43,183 bases of DNA from a virus, in the IMG/VR virus record IMGVR_UViG_3300047551_003045, positions 1 to 43,183 of that record; one strand, written 5' to 3'. Below the pieces are notes generated by a model. It made no database searches and was not told where the DNA came from. It saw only the letters and a program-made list of their open reading frames with translations. Made by a program: the position numbers and the translations under genes. Positions 24,751 through 32,002 of the stretch are shown one piece after another (position 1 is the first letter of the stretch; the number at the start of each line of letters is the position of its first letter).

Positions 24751-26085
24751 ATGTCACAAGACAAAGCAAGAGTCGAAGAGCTCCAGGGAGCGCTTCGCCA
24801 GAAGATGGCAGACAACAAAGCCATCGCTGACTCATTCAAGGTTGAGGACGGCACAGTAGTCGTTTCAACGGAACAAAAGACGGCGTTCGACAAGAACATG
24901 AGAGACATCAAGGAAATCAAGTCTCTTCTGTCGGACCTTCAGACAATCGATGAGGTTTCTGAGTGGTCAAGCCAGCCAGCAAGAGAAGCAGTTGCACAGT
25001 CATACGCTGCAGCCGCCGCTGACCTCTCGCAGCTGTCATCACGCGAAATCAAGTCAATTGGCCAGCTGTTCACCGAGTCTGCCGAGTTCAAGTCACTCAA
25101 TGGTGGCAAGAATGGTGCAAACATGGCAGCTCCATGGCAGGTCGCCGCTTCGCTGACAACGTACAACGTCAAGGACGTTTACTCAGCACTCCCATCAGGC
25201 ACCCCTGGTTCGTTTGGAACAATCCAGCGTGACCCAATGGTGCTCCCTCCAACACGCACCAAGAGAGTTCGCGACCTGTTCCCAGTTCGCAGAACATCTG
25301 CTGCTGTTATCGAGTACTTCCGTCAGCTAGGTTTCACGACCCTTCAGGCTGGTCACGGTGTCAACTCGGCATCATCAGTTGCTGAGCGTTCAGGTGGAGC
25401 CTTCGGTGTAAAACCGCAGTCATCGTTTGCCTTCGTTGGTGAGCAAGCTCCGGTCCGCACACTAGCCCACTGGGAAGCTGCACACCGTAACGTTCTCGCC
25501 GATGAGCCGCAGTTGCGTTCAATCATCGACAACGAACTCATGTACGGTCTGCGCCTCCTCGAGGATTCACAGATTCTGAATGGTGACGGAACAGGCGAAA
25601 ACCTGCTCGGCGTTCTTCAGACTCCAAACATCCAGGAGTACGCATGGTCAGATGGTGCAACATCACCAGTCCCAGACACCAAGGCTGATGCACTTCGCCG
25701 TGCGGCTACCCTTTCATTCCTTGCTTACTACGAGCCATCAGGCATCGTGTTGCACCCGAATGACTGGGAAGACATCGAGCTAACGAAGGACTCAAATGGC
25801 CAGTACCTCATTGCGGTTTCAGTTGCAATGGGTGGCGAGCCAAAGGTCTGGAGAATGCCGGTTGTCGACACGCCAGCAATCGCAGAAGGCACAGCACTCG
25901 TCGGTGCATTCGGTACCGGTGCACAGCTGTACGACCGCGAAGAGGCAAGCATCCGAATTTCGGAACAGCACTCAGACTTCTTCGTCCGTAACGCAATCGT
26001 CATCCTGGCCGAGCAGCGTCTCGCCCTTGCTGTCAAGCGTCCAGAGGCATTCGTCAAGGTTGACTTCGATGCGGAGCCAAGCTGA
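24751..26085 (+). CDS. Major capsid protein, HK97 fold
   Basis: 444 residues, GGAG six bases before the ATG. The first 100 residues are helical and charged, like the delta/scaffold region removed from HK97-type capsid proteins during maturation. The mature part has family landmarks: RVRDLFPVRRTSAAVIEYFR, VGEQAPVRTLAHWEAA, an E-loop/spine-helix region IIDNELMYGLRLLEDSQIL and the hallmark NGDGTGENLLGVLQ. The C-terminus (RNAIVILAEQRLALAVKRPEAFVKV) is the typical final strand. Codon use differs from the neighbours: many C-ending codons (ctc, gac, gtc, aac) and almost no aga, as expected of the most expressed gene. It has its own promoter, structured leader and terminator. No (R/K)LSSG site was found at the expected delta-domain border. 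Confidence 0.92.
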   Translation: MSQDKARVEELQGALRQKMADNKAIADSFKVEDGTVVVSTEQKTAFDKNMRDIKEIKSLLSDLQTIDEVSEWSSQPAREAVAQSYAAAAADLSQLSSREIKSIGQLFTESAEFKSLNGGKNGANMAAPWQVAASLTTYNVKDVYSALPSGTPGSFGTIQRDPMVLPPTRTKRVRDLFPVRRTSAAVIEYFRQLGFTTLQAGHGVNSASSVAERSGGAFGVKPQSSFAFVGEQAPVRTLAHWEAAHRNVLADEPQLRSIIDNELMYGLRLLEDSQILNGDGTGENLLGVLQTPNIQEYAWSDGATSPVPDTKADALRRAATLSFLAYYEPSGIVLHPNDWEDIELTKDSNGQYLIAVSVAMGGEPKVWRMPVVDTPAIAEGTALVGAFGTGAQLYDREEASIRISEQHSDFFVRNAIVILAEQRLALAVKRPEAFVKVDFDAEPS

Positions 26086-26120
26086 TTCGGATACTGAAGG
26101 TCAGTATTAACTGATAAATG

Positions 26121-26170
26121 AACCCCCCGGGGATTCTGTGAAAACAGATGAACCGGGGGGTTTCATTTTT
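26121..26170 (+). terminator. Strong rho-independent terminator after the major capsid gene
   Basis: AACCCCCCGG (26121-26130) pairs with CCGGGGGGTT (26153-26162), ten base pairs, with an inner stem TCTGT/ACAGA capped by a GAAA loop (26135-26148), followed by the T-rich run TTTCATTTTT. Confidence 0.92.
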
Positions 26171-26190
26171 GTGCCACAAACTATGGGAAA

Positions 26191-26973
26191 ATGGGTTATA
26201 TGTCAGAACAAAATAATTTTGAAGAAGAGTTCCTTGAGCTAGAAGCAACACAGGAAGAAATTGAAATCGCCCTACTAGCCGACCGCTCAATGATTGAACT
26301 AAAACGAGAAGAGTTTCTTCCAATATTTGACGAGTACTACGGAAGCTCTCGTGTTGATGCATTCGACTTTCTATCTATTGATGATTTTGCAATGAGCAAA
26401 CAGGAAATAGAACAAAAGAGCAAAAAGAAGTTAAAGGACCCCAAAGGCGGTTTAACCGCAGCTGGACGTGCATATTTCAAGCGAACCGAAGGAGCAAATC
26501 TAAAGCCAGGGGTGAAGGGCCCTGCTGATACTCCAGAAAAAATGCGCAGAAAAGGCTCATTTCTAACTCGTTTCTTTACTAATCCGTCAGGGCCGATGAA
26601 GGATGAAAAGGGAAGGGCGACACGTCTTGCTCTTTCTGCTGCCGCTTGGGGTGAGCCTGTACCGCAAAATGCCGAGGATGCTGCCGCACTTGCCGCAAAG
26701 GGACGAAGACTGCTTGAAAGATATGCAAATAAGAAGAAAAAGAAATCCGACAATGTGAAAACTGAGCATAAGTCAGACATATTTGGGCTTGTAAACACCC
26801 TAGCGGATAGATGGGTTATGGATGATGACTCTTCCGACAACATCGAGTATCGCTCTGCTCGTCGTCGCAGCGTAAGAAAAGAGCTTCTAAGAAAATCCAT
26901 GAGCATTGGTAGGGATAAATTTGACCCGCGCGTATATAGGTTGATTTCAGCCAGGAAACGCAGCAGGAGATAA
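26191..26973 (+). CDS. Conserved phage protein with KGGLTAAGRA domain
   Basis: 260 residues; the ATG at 26191 or the in-frame ATG at 26200 could be used, neither with a strong ribosome site. The N-terminal 65 residues are acidic and helical. Residues about 75-155 contain KDPKGGLTAAGRAYFKRTEG, ANLKPGV, then RRKGSFLTRFF and the end ALSAAAWGEPVP, a small basic domain I recognise as widespread in phages of actinobacteria and cyanobacteria and without known function. The C-terminus is very basic. First gene after the capsid terminator, directly followed by the thermonuclease with a two-base gap. Confidence 0.65.
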   Translation: MGYMSEQNNFEEEFLELEATQEEIEIALLADRSMIELKREEFLPIFDEYYGSSRVDAFDFLSIDDFAMSKQEIEQKSKKKLKDPKGGLTAAGRAYFKRTEGANLKPGVKGPADTPEKMRRKGSFLTRFFTNPSGPMKDEKGRATRLALSAAAWGEPVPQNAEDAAALAAKGRRLLERYANKKKKKSDNVKTEHKSDIFGLVNTLADRWVMDDDSSDNIEYRSARRRSVRKELLRKSMSIGRDKFDPRVYRLISARKRSRR

Positions 26974-26975
26974 TA

Positions 26976-27377
26976 ATGCAGCGATTCTGGTATGGCGCAA
27001 CGGTTATTGATGTTATTGACGGTGACACCATTGACCTAATGATTGACCTTGGATTTAACATTCATCACAAAATCCGTGTTCGCCTATATGGTGTAAACAC
27101 ACCAGAATCACGCACAAAAGACCTTAAAGAGAAAGAAATGGGTCTTAAAGCAAAGTCGTTCACTAAGGACTGGTTGACGAACAATAAATGGGTATTCGTT
27201 AATACGATTCCAGATAAAAACGATAAGTACGGAAGAATTCTCGCGCGTATTTACTCATCGGACCAAGTTGAAGACCCGAAAACTGCATGTTTAAATGTTG
27301 ACATAGTTCAGGCTGGATTCGCGAGAGAATACTTTGGCATTGGCGATAAAACATGGGAAGAATTTAAAACAAAATGA
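26976..27377 (+). CDS. Staphylococcal-nuclease-like thermonuclease
   Basis: 133 residues, AGGAGA five bases before the ATG. The SNase fold signature is complete: VIDGDTID (metal site, D15 and D17), RLYGVNTPE with R36 and E44, and KYGRILARI with R88, matching the catalytic Arg-Glu-Arg triad of staphylococcal nuclease. No signal peptide is visible, so it probably works in the infected cell, possibly degrading host DNA for nucleotide reuse, which would fit the MazG, ThyX and reductase genes nearby. Overlaps the lipoprotein gene by four bases (ATGA). Confidence 0.88.
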   Translation: MQRFWYGATVIDVIDGDTIDLMIDLGFNIHHKIRVRLYGVNTPESRTKDLKEKEMGLKAKSFTKDWLTNNKWVFVNTIPDKNDKYGRILARIYSSDQVEDPKTACLNVDIVQAGFAREYFGIGDKTWEEFKTK

Positions 27378-27601
27378 AGAAAGCTATTTTTGTTCTTTCC
27401 CTGGTGCTTTCTGGCTGCGGGTACGATGGTTCATATAGATATGAATGTCAGGACCCGGCAAATTGGGAAAATGAGGAGTGTAATCCACCACTATGCAAGG
27501 TAGATGGAGCATGTTCAAAAGACCTAATTGGATTCGACCCAGACAGTTATTCGGATACATCAGTTCCTTCGGCAATGACAGAGGAGACAGTGGCGCCATG
27601 A
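27374..27601 (+). CDS. Small phage lipoprotein
   Basis: 75 residues. MKKAIFVLSLVLSGCGY is a short lipoprotein signal peptide with lipobox L-S-G-C, so the mature protein would start at C15 and be lipid-anchored outside the membrane. The mature part is acidic with five more Cys. Coupled to the nuclease upstream and the membrane protein downstream by ATGA overlaps. Surface lipoproteins of phages often block superinfection; that role is only inferred here. Confidence 0.75.
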   Translation: MKKAIFVLSLVLSGCGYDGSYRYECQDPANWENEECNPPLCKVDGACSKDLIGFDPDSYSDTSVPSAMTEETVAP

Positions 27602-27885
27602 AAAAACGTCTTACCTCAGAAGAAATGGATGCAAGGCTTAAGTTCGTTGTTGGCTGCGTGCTTTCTGGCGTTCTTACCATCACAACCGTTGGAGTGCTCT
27701 ACGCTCTTGTATTTGTGACTCAGCCAATAGGTGTTCAATCCGAAAATGACAAAATGTTCTTTGGCGTCCTATCAAGCGTTGCGACTTTTATTACTGGAAC
27801 ACTTGCTGGACTTATGATTTCAACTGGAAGAAATAAACAGAATGAAATTGAATCCAATGATTCTGAACAGGAGTCAACACAATGA
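27598..27885 (+). CDS. Two-helix membrane protein (holin or superinfection-exclusion candidate)
   Basis: 95 residues from the ATG at 27598, preceded by GAGGAG and overlapping the lipoprotein stop; the longer open frame upstream overlaps that gene and is not used. Two hydrophobic segments are seen: FVVGCVLSGVLTITTVGVLY and, after a short polar loop, MFFGVLSSVATFITGTLAGL, followed by a polar tail rich in Glu and Asn. Size and topology would suit a class II holin, but no endolysin lies nearby, so this is only a possibility. Confidence 0.6.
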   Translation: MKKRLTSEEMDARLKFVVGCVLSGVLTITTVGVLYALVFVTQPIGVQSENDKMFFGVLSSVATFITGTLAGLMISTGRNKQNEIESNDSEQESTQ

Positions 27886-28328
27886 CCGGAGAAACATGGG
27901 GTTCATATTCTGGAAAAATTATAGGTTTTAGATTCGAGGAAAAAGCTGAGCAAAAGTGCCCACCAGCAACTCAAGATATTGCTATAAACCTCCGCAATAG
28001 AAAAAAGGCAATTGATACAGCAATGTATGGACCACTTAATCCAGCAATGCCGAATAATGAATATTGGACAAAACTTGCCTCCGAATGGGACGTGTCATCT
28101 GATGAAGCAAAAAAGCAACGATGTGGCAACTGCACGATGTTCGTTATAACCCCACAGATGAAGTCTTGTATTAATGCTGGAGTCACCGGAGGAGAGAGAC
28201 AAGATGAGTGGACGGCAATCGATGCTGCAGGTCAACTTGGCTATTGCGAGGCATTTGATTTCAAGTGTGCATCAAAGAGAACATGTCGCGCCTGGGTGAC
28301 CGGCGGACCGATAACGGAAGAAAAATAA
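27882..28328 (+). CDS. Cys-rich conserved phage protein (possible metal or Fe-S binder)
   Basis: 148 residues, CAGGAG eight bases before the ATG, ATGA overlap upstream. The motif AMYGPLNP is followed by NNEYWTKLASEWDVS, RCGNCTMFVITPQM, SCI, GYCEAFDFKC and RTCRAWVTGGP. Six Cys in the second half form C-x2-C...C...C...C...C, suggesting a bound metal or iron-sulfur cluster. I recognise the family from other environmental phages, without known activity. A related but shorter patch (CSNCVFYQGEGKC) occurs at residues 369-400 of the giant protease polyprotein. Confidence 0.7.
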   Translation: MTGETWGSYSGKIIGFRFEEKAEQKCPPATQDIAINLRNRKKAIDTAMYGPLNPAMPNNEYWTKLASEWDVSSDEAKKQRCGNCTMFVITPQMKSCINAGVTGGERQDEWTAIDAAGQLGYCEAFDFKCASKRTCRAWVTGGPITEEK

Positions 28329-28669
28329 TGTCGCGCCCTCCCCAAAAGAAAAAACAAGTCCGCGAGGAAAAAACGACAGAACAGACTCTTATTCAGGCTG
28401 CTATTCACTCACAGTACAACACCTGCACGCCAATGGTCGGTGCTGCATATATACGAATAAAACACCCAGTAACAAGACTCGATATCCACTGCAGCACAAA
28501 TAGCAATAAATTCTTTGAACTATTCAAAGAGCTATGCGATAAGGGGATGGCGGATAGGCTATTTACGGAACTCACATCATTTGGCTCAGATATAGACGAA
28601 AAGTGGTTTGAGGTTCTTGGTAACGCAAGGGCATATTGCGAACGACAAAAGGCTGAGCAGCCGGCCTAA
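28328..28669 (+). CDS. Unrecognised 113-residue protein
   Basis: The ATG overlaps the previous stop by one base (TAATG), with GGAAG upstream; the longer frame starting upstream is a shadow of the previous gene. A basic N-terminus (KKKQVREEK) precedes a mixed alpha/beta region with a few Cys but no clear motif. Position between the Cys-rich protein and the oxygenase implies co-transcription. Confidence 0.6.
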   Translation: MSRPPQKKKQVREEKTTEQTLIQAAIHSQYNTCTPMVGAAYIRIKHPVTRLDIHCSTNSNKFFELFKELCDKGMADRLFTELTSFGSDIDEKWFEVLGNARAYCERQKAEQPA

Positions 28670-28683
28670 GATTGAGCCACAAT

Positions 28684-29553
28684 ATGGCATTTATAAATCT
28701 ATCAAGCTATGAAATATATCCGTTAATTCGCATATATGACAGCCTGCTTCCAGATAGTGATTTTCTATGCTCATCTATGGACCGCATTGAAAAAGAAAAT
28801 AATGGCAAGTATATTTATAAGAAATGGGATGATTGGTATTCGTTTGGAAAATATTGTTCTCCAAACTTAAACCCAAGCGAACACGGAGGAGAGATAAACG
28901 CAGCGTTTAATGAAGAATTTAATTTATTCAGACGATTGCGTGACGCCACGACACTTGCGGTGGGCAACTACGTTACAATTAATAACGTTCCAATCCCAGA
29001 TGGGTCGATACTCACCTACCCAAGTCTTGCCAGATATTATACAAACGTAACTACAGGAAATTCATTAACAATGCAATACCATACTGATTTCGTAGCTGGT
29101 GAGTGGTATTGGCCTGGGGAGAAGTTTTTAATTACAGCAACAACGTATCTCAACGATAACTATGACGGTGGTGAAATAGTCTTCTTCATAGATGGGGAGA
29201 AAATTTTACACAAACCAAAAGCAGGGACAATACTCGTATTCCCCTCTGGCTCACCATTATTTCCTGGAAATCAACCATACTTTCATGGCGTGCAAAAGGT
29301 AACAAGAGGCAAAAAATATTTAGTAAGAAATTACTTAAAATATCCATTTAATGGAACCAAAAAATGGTTCGAAAACGAAAATCTATATGGCAAAGAAACT
29401 TGGAATGAAATGGCAAGGGAACAAGATAGGAACCATAATATAATTAGTTTTGACGAATCTGGAAATCCGCATATGTCTGAGGTTTTGGAAGAGATACATA
29501 GACTTGGAGCTAGTTGGATATCGAAGCAAGAGGTCAGCAAAAATGGATTTTGA
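28684..29553 (+). CDS. Fe(II)/2-oxoglutarate dioxygenase, prolyl-4-hydroxylase-like
   Basis: 289 residues from the ATG at 28684; a TTG at 28672 in frame is less likely. The double-stranded beta-helix signature is present: YHTDF (H133, D135), NDNYDGGEIVFF, PKAGTILVFPSGSPLF, YFHGV (distal His about 201) and a following Arg in GKKYLVRNYL for 2-oxoglutarate binding. The 2-His-1-Asp iron triad is intact. Such enzymes hydroxylate proline or other side chains, or small molecules. One of four oxygenases within 5 kb; the substrate is unknown. Overlaps the MazG-like gene by 11 bases. Confidence 0.82.
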   Translation: MAFINLSSYEIYPLIRIYDSLLPDSDFLCSSMDRIEKENNGKYIYKKWDDWYSFGKYCSPNLNPSEHGGEINAAFNEEFNLFRRLRDATTLAVGNYVTINNVPIPDGSILTYPSLARYYTNVTTGNSLTMQYHTDFVAGEWYWPGEKFLITATTYLNDNYDGGEIVFFIDGEKILHKPKAGTILVFPSGSPLFPGNQPYFHGVQKVTRGKKYLVRNYLKYPFNGTKKWFENENLYGKETWNEMAREQDRNHNIISFDESGNPHMSEVLEEIHRLGASWISKQEVSKNGF

Positions 29554-29869
29554 TAAATATCAATACGAAAGCAATAAGACAGCAAAGTATCCAGATGAAC
29601 TAGCCATTGAATACCTGAGTCTAGGCATATGCTCAGAAGCTGGCGAAGTTGCTGGGAAGGTTAAAAAAATTATACGTGACGACGGACGGATTATTAGCGC
29701 AGAAAAAAGAGAGGAGTTGTCCAAGGAAATAGGTGACGTTCTTTGGTATGTATCGCAACTCGCCCTAGAGCTAGATATTCCATTGTCCAAAATCGCAAAA
29801 GATAATATTGCCAAATTGAGCAAAAGATTAGTTGAAAACAAAATATCTGGAAGCGGAGATGATAGATGA
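29543..29869 (+). CDS. MazG-like nucleotide pyrophosphohydrolase
   Basis: 108 residues from the ATG at 29543, with AAGAGG nine bases upstream; the longer in-frame extension overlaps the oxygenase and is rejected. The two metal-binding helices are clear: SEAGEVAGKVKK (E32, E35) and SKEIGDVLWYV (E62, D65), the E-x2-E and E-x2-D signature of the all-alpha NTP pyrophosphatase family. It would hydrolyse nucleotides or ppGpp-like alarmones, as proposed for phage MazG. Overlaps the small gene downstream (ATGA). Confidence 0.85.
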   Translation: MDFDKYQYESNKTAKYPDELAIEYLSLGICSEAGEVAGKVKKIIRDDGRIISAEKREELSKEIGDVLWYVSQLALELDIPLSKIAKDNIAKLSKRLVENKISGSGDDR

Positions 29870-30003
29870 ATATACTAAAAAAAATTGATAAATCAATCAT
29901 CCTTTCAATTTTATTAATGCCGTTGATTATCGGAGCTGGTCTGAAGACATTATTAAGGATGAGAAAAGATTTGACATTTCCTAATCCGGAAATGTGGGAG
30001 TGA
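29866..30003 (+). CDS. Small single-helix membrane peptide
   Basis: 45 residues, ATG overlapping the MazG-like stop, GGAG eight bases upstream. A hydrophobic segment (SIILSILLMPLIIGAGL) follows a basic N-terminus, giving one membrane helix with a charged C-terminal tail. Good coupling and ribosome site support it despite its size. It ends 23 bases inside the opposing minus-strand gene. Confidence 0.55.
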   Translation: MNILKKIDKSIILSILLMPLIIGAGLKTLLRMRKDLTFPNPEMWE

Positions 30004-30340
30004 CCTGCCAATCCCTCCTCTTTAGCAATGATGTCAGTGCATCGTTGGGGGTATCACCAACCCCTATGTGCATCCGCACATAATCAAGTTTCCAAAAATC
30101 AAAAGCCGCACAGTCGTCACCGGTCGCATATTCCTGGTAGGCGATGACATAATCAGGTGCATCGTTACTAATATCTAAAAATTCTTCGTAGTCAGCAATT
30201 GCGTGCCACTTCCCGCCCTCATAGGCACCGCCATATCTTGACTGAATTATTGCTATTGGATAAAGCCCAACAGGAATTCTTTTATTACCCTTATTCTTCT
30301 TTTTCCTGAATATAGAGAGTAGATGCACTGATGTACCCAT
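29981..30340 (-). CDS. Conserved phage hypothetical protein (SRYGGAYEGGKW)
   Basis: 119 residues; the ATG at 30340 overlaps the upstream gene by 50 bases, and the GTG 12 bases in is an alternative start. The core LYPIAIIQSRYGGAYEGGKW and DDCAAFDFW resembles small phage proteins of unknown function. Last gene of the minus-strand block, converging on the small membrane peptide gene. No terminator hairpin is visible between them. Confidence 0.6.
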   Translation of the reverse strand: MGTSVHLLSIFRKKKNKGNKRIPVGLYPIAIIQSRYGGAYEGGKWHAIADYEEFLDISNDAPDYVIAYQEYATGDDCAAFDFWKLDYVRMHIGVGDTPNDALTSLLKRRDWQVTPTFPD

Positions 30341-30713
30341 AGCTTTCTGGTGCGTGATTTAAGCATAGTGCTTTCATCCACCCATTTGGTCTTCTTGTCC
30401 TCAGGTTTCCAGGATTTCCACATACCTCGCATGTTAGATAAGACCGTTTTTCCAAATCAATAATCCTTAAGTGCATTGTTCTGGTAAATGCTGGATTACT
30501 TGGCATGAAATAATACCTCAAGCCACCAAATTTTTCTTTGATTTGCAAGACCTTATAATTCCCGTCAAAATCGACAAGTCTTTTATGGCACTCAAGAACC
30601 AATTCTGCCCACCCATGACCAACATCAATTGAGGGAATACATTTGTCATCGAAACGCATCAGTATTTCATTAAATCTCGAGTCGTGCGCGCCTATTGAAT
30701 TAATAATTATCAT
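30291..30713 (-). CDS. Zinc-ribbon phage protein (QIKEKFGGLRYY)
   Basis: 140 residues, ATG overlapping the oxygenase stop (ATGA). The GHGWAELVLECHKRL and QIKEKFGGLRYYF segments are followed by CEVCG...CLNHA, a C-x2-C/C-x2-H zinc site. I recognise the KEKFGGLRYY motif from many phage proteins of unknown function. Zinc-bound, probably DNA- or protein-binding. Confidence 0.7.
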   Translation of the reverse strand: MIIINSIGAHDSRFNEILMRFDDKCIPSIDVGHGWAELVLECHKRLVDFDGNYKVLQIKEKFGGLRYYFMPSNPAFTRTMHLRIIDLEKRSYLTCEVCGNPGNLRTRRPNGWMKALCLNHAPESYGYISASTLYIQEKEE

Positions 30714-31495
30714 GACGCAAATTGAGTGGTTATCATATTCCCAGAGAGGTGCTGTGCTGGGGGCATGGTTTTAATTACGAGAAGCCTTTTGAGCCATCTA
30801 TCAGTCCCATCATATCTTGGCTGAAATTTGCTGCGCCCATGTATGGCTTTTCTATTATCTATAACCAATAAATCTCCGGTTTCTAGGGAAATCTCGGTCA
30901 CGGAGTCAAAAACGGCAATTTTGAACTCCTCCAGTGCGCCCTCTGCGTCCTGATTTAAGCCGTGCATTAACGTCCAGTCAAACACCATTTCCCACTGATT
31001 CGTTGCTTTGTCGGTTTGGCGAAGGACCGGTGTGATTAGCTCGAATTTTGTTTTTACTTTACTCATGAAACTATCATCAACACCAGTGGCAAAAAGCGGA
31101 AGCTGAAGAATCTCCATTGCTTCGTTGCTAAGTTTTGGAACAATCGATGAAATCGTAGCTATTGTCGTTTTTGCTTGACTATCTCCACGCATGCATAAGA
31201 GAAGGACGAATGATGGCCTATATGGATGAAAAGCAGTTTCAGTATGCAGGTATAAGTTATCTTTGGATGATGTTGATATTTGGCCATACTCCGTTTTGTG
31301 TACGGGAATAATATTTTGTATTAAACGGCCATTCTGTTCTTGCTCGTATGAGATTGGTGTACCAAATCTTTTACCATACGCCAAAAGCGATTCAGTTGCT
31401 TTCGGTGTTTCTAAATCTTGGATAACAGTTGTAGATGGGGTGGGTGGAACCTCGCCTAATTCAACGTTTTTTATGATTCTTATTTCTTCGTCCAC
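30710..31495 (-). CDS. Fe(II)/2-oxoglutarate oxygenase, TauD / clavaminate-synthase-like
   Basis: The open frame extends to 31573 but that part lies inside the tRNA-Thr gene, so I place the start at the GTG at 31495 (261 residues); no Shine-Dalgarno is present, but TATGAT lies six bases upstream. Signature: LHTETAFHPYRP (proximal His-x-Glu), LLCMRGD, and AIHGRSKFQPRYDGTDRWLK with the distal His and the 2-oxoglutarate-binding Arg. This pattern is typical of amino-acid-hydroxylating oxygenases of the clavaminate synthase/AsnO group, which act on free or carrier-bound amino acids. Somewhat shorter at the N-terminus than those enzymes. Actual substrate unknown. Confidence 0.82.
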   Translation of the reverse strand: MDEEIRIIKNVELGEVPPTPSTTVIQDLETPKATESLLAYGKRFGTPISYEQEQNGRLIQNIIPVHKTEYGQISTSSKDNLYLHTETAFHPYRPSFVLLLCMRGDSQAKTTIATISSIVPKLSNEAMEILQLPLFATGVDDSFMSKVKTKFELITPVLRQTDKATNQWEMVFDWTLMHGLNQDAEGALEEFKIAVFDSVTEISLETGDLLVIDNRKAIHGRSKFQPRYDGTDRWLKRLLVIKTMPPAQHLSGNMITTQFAS

Positions 31496-31501
31496 GAAAA
31501 C

Positions 31502-31507
31502 ATCATA
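31502..31507 (-). promoter_or_regulatory. Candidate -10 element giving a leaderless oxygenase mRNA
   Basis: On the minus strand TATGAT is followed by six bases and then the GTG proposed as start, so transcription would begin at or next to the start codon. No good -35 is seen. Confidence 0.3.
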
Positions 31508-31538
31508 ATCCGTAGCTGCCTCAATGACGGGGAATGGA

Positions 31539-31609
31539 GCCCCCTCTCGGGATTGAACCGAGGACCACCTCATTACAAGTGAGGTGCTCTACCACTGAGC
31601 TAAAGGGGC
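31539..31609 (-). tRNA. tRNA-Thr(TGT)
   Basis: The cloverleaf is complete: acceptor GCCCCTT/AGGGGGC, D arm GCTC...GAGC, anticodon arm CCTCA-CTTGTAA-TGAGG with anticodon TGT, and T arm CTCGG-TTCAATC-CCGAG. It reads ACA. CCA is not encoded. It lies directly upstream of the TauD-like gene. Confidence 0.95.
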
Positions 31610-31635
31610 GATAATTTTAATATTAGTCTTTTAGT

Positions 31636-31716
31636 GGGCAAGGAGGGAGTCGAACCCTCATACCTTTCGGCGCTAGGACCTAAACCTAGTGCGTCTGCCT
31701 GTTTCGCCACTTGCCC
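31636..31716 (-). tRNA. tRNA-Leu(TAG)
   Basis: Acceptor GGGCAAG/CTTGCCC, anticodon arm CTAGG-TTTAGGT-CCTAG with anticodon TAG, long variable arm as in class II tRNAs, and T arm GAGGG-TTCGACT-CCCTC. It reads CUA. Confidence 0.93.
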
Positions 31717-31721
31717 GGCGT

Positions 31722-31802
31722 GGGTGGAATGGGAATCGAACCCATAAACCTCTCGGTATCGGATTTTAAGTCCAACGCGTTTGCCTATTTCGCCATCCAC
31801 CC
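31722..31802 (-). tRNA. tRNA-Leu(TAA)
   Basis: Acceptor GGGTGGA/TCCACCC, anticodon arm TTGGA-CTTAAAA-TCCGA with anticodon TAA, long variable arm, and T arm TGGG-TTCGATT-CCCA. It reads UUA. Only five bases separate it from the previous tRNA. Confidence 0.93.
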
Positions 31803-31806
31803 AATA

Positions 31807-31893
31807 TGGCGGAACGAGAGGGATTCGAACCCCCGAGCCTTGTGGGCTGCCTGTTTTCAAGACAGGTGCAATCGTCCGCTCTGCCATCGTTCC
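31807..31893 (-). tRNA. tRNA-Ser(TGA), CCA encoded
   Basis: Acceptor GGAACGA/TCGTTCC, anticodon arm CCTGT-CTTGAAA-ACAGG with anticodon TGA, long variable arm, and T arm GGGGG-TTCGAAT-CCCTC. It reads UCA. The 3' end continues G-CCA, the only tRNA here with an encoded CCA. Confidence 0.93.
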
Positions 31894-31912
31894 AAAATAA
31901 ATCATAGTCTCG

Positions 31913-31987
31913 TCGGGATGGCAGGATTTGAACCTGCGACCTCCTGGTCCCAAACCAGGCGCACTAGCCAAGCTGTGCTACATCCCG
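31913..31987 (-). tRNA. tRNA-Pro(TGG)
   Basis: Acceptor CGGGATG/CATCCCG, anticodon arm CCTGG-TTTGGGA-CCAGG with anticodon TGG, and T arm GCAGG-TTCAAAT-CCTGC. It reads CCA, the most used Pro codon in this phage by eye. Confidence 0.94.
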
Positions 31988-32002
31988 CTTTGAAAAACAA
32001 TT

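Noticed and set aside
24840-25140. A (R/K)LSSG-type site in the major capsid protein
   Set aside because: Only QLSSRE was found; it lacks the Gly and the basic first residue, so I do not count it as a processing site.
27493-27597. Longer start for the two-helix membrane protein
   Set aside because: It would overlap the lipoprotein gene by over 100 bases; the ATG at 27598 has GAGGAG upstream and an ATGA overlap.
28265-28327. Longer start for the 113-residue protein
   Set aside because: The extra 21 residues overlap the Cys-rich gene; the ATG at 28328 has a TAATG overlap and a ribosome site.
31496-31573. N-terminal extension of the TauD-like gene to 31573
   Set aside because: The first codons fall inside the tRNA-Thr gene, so the extension is an accident of an open frame.
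31539-31987. Regularly spaced repeats that could suggest a CRISPR array
   Set aside because: The repeating TTCRA and GCC patterns are the T arms and D arms of five tRNA genes, each of which folds fully.
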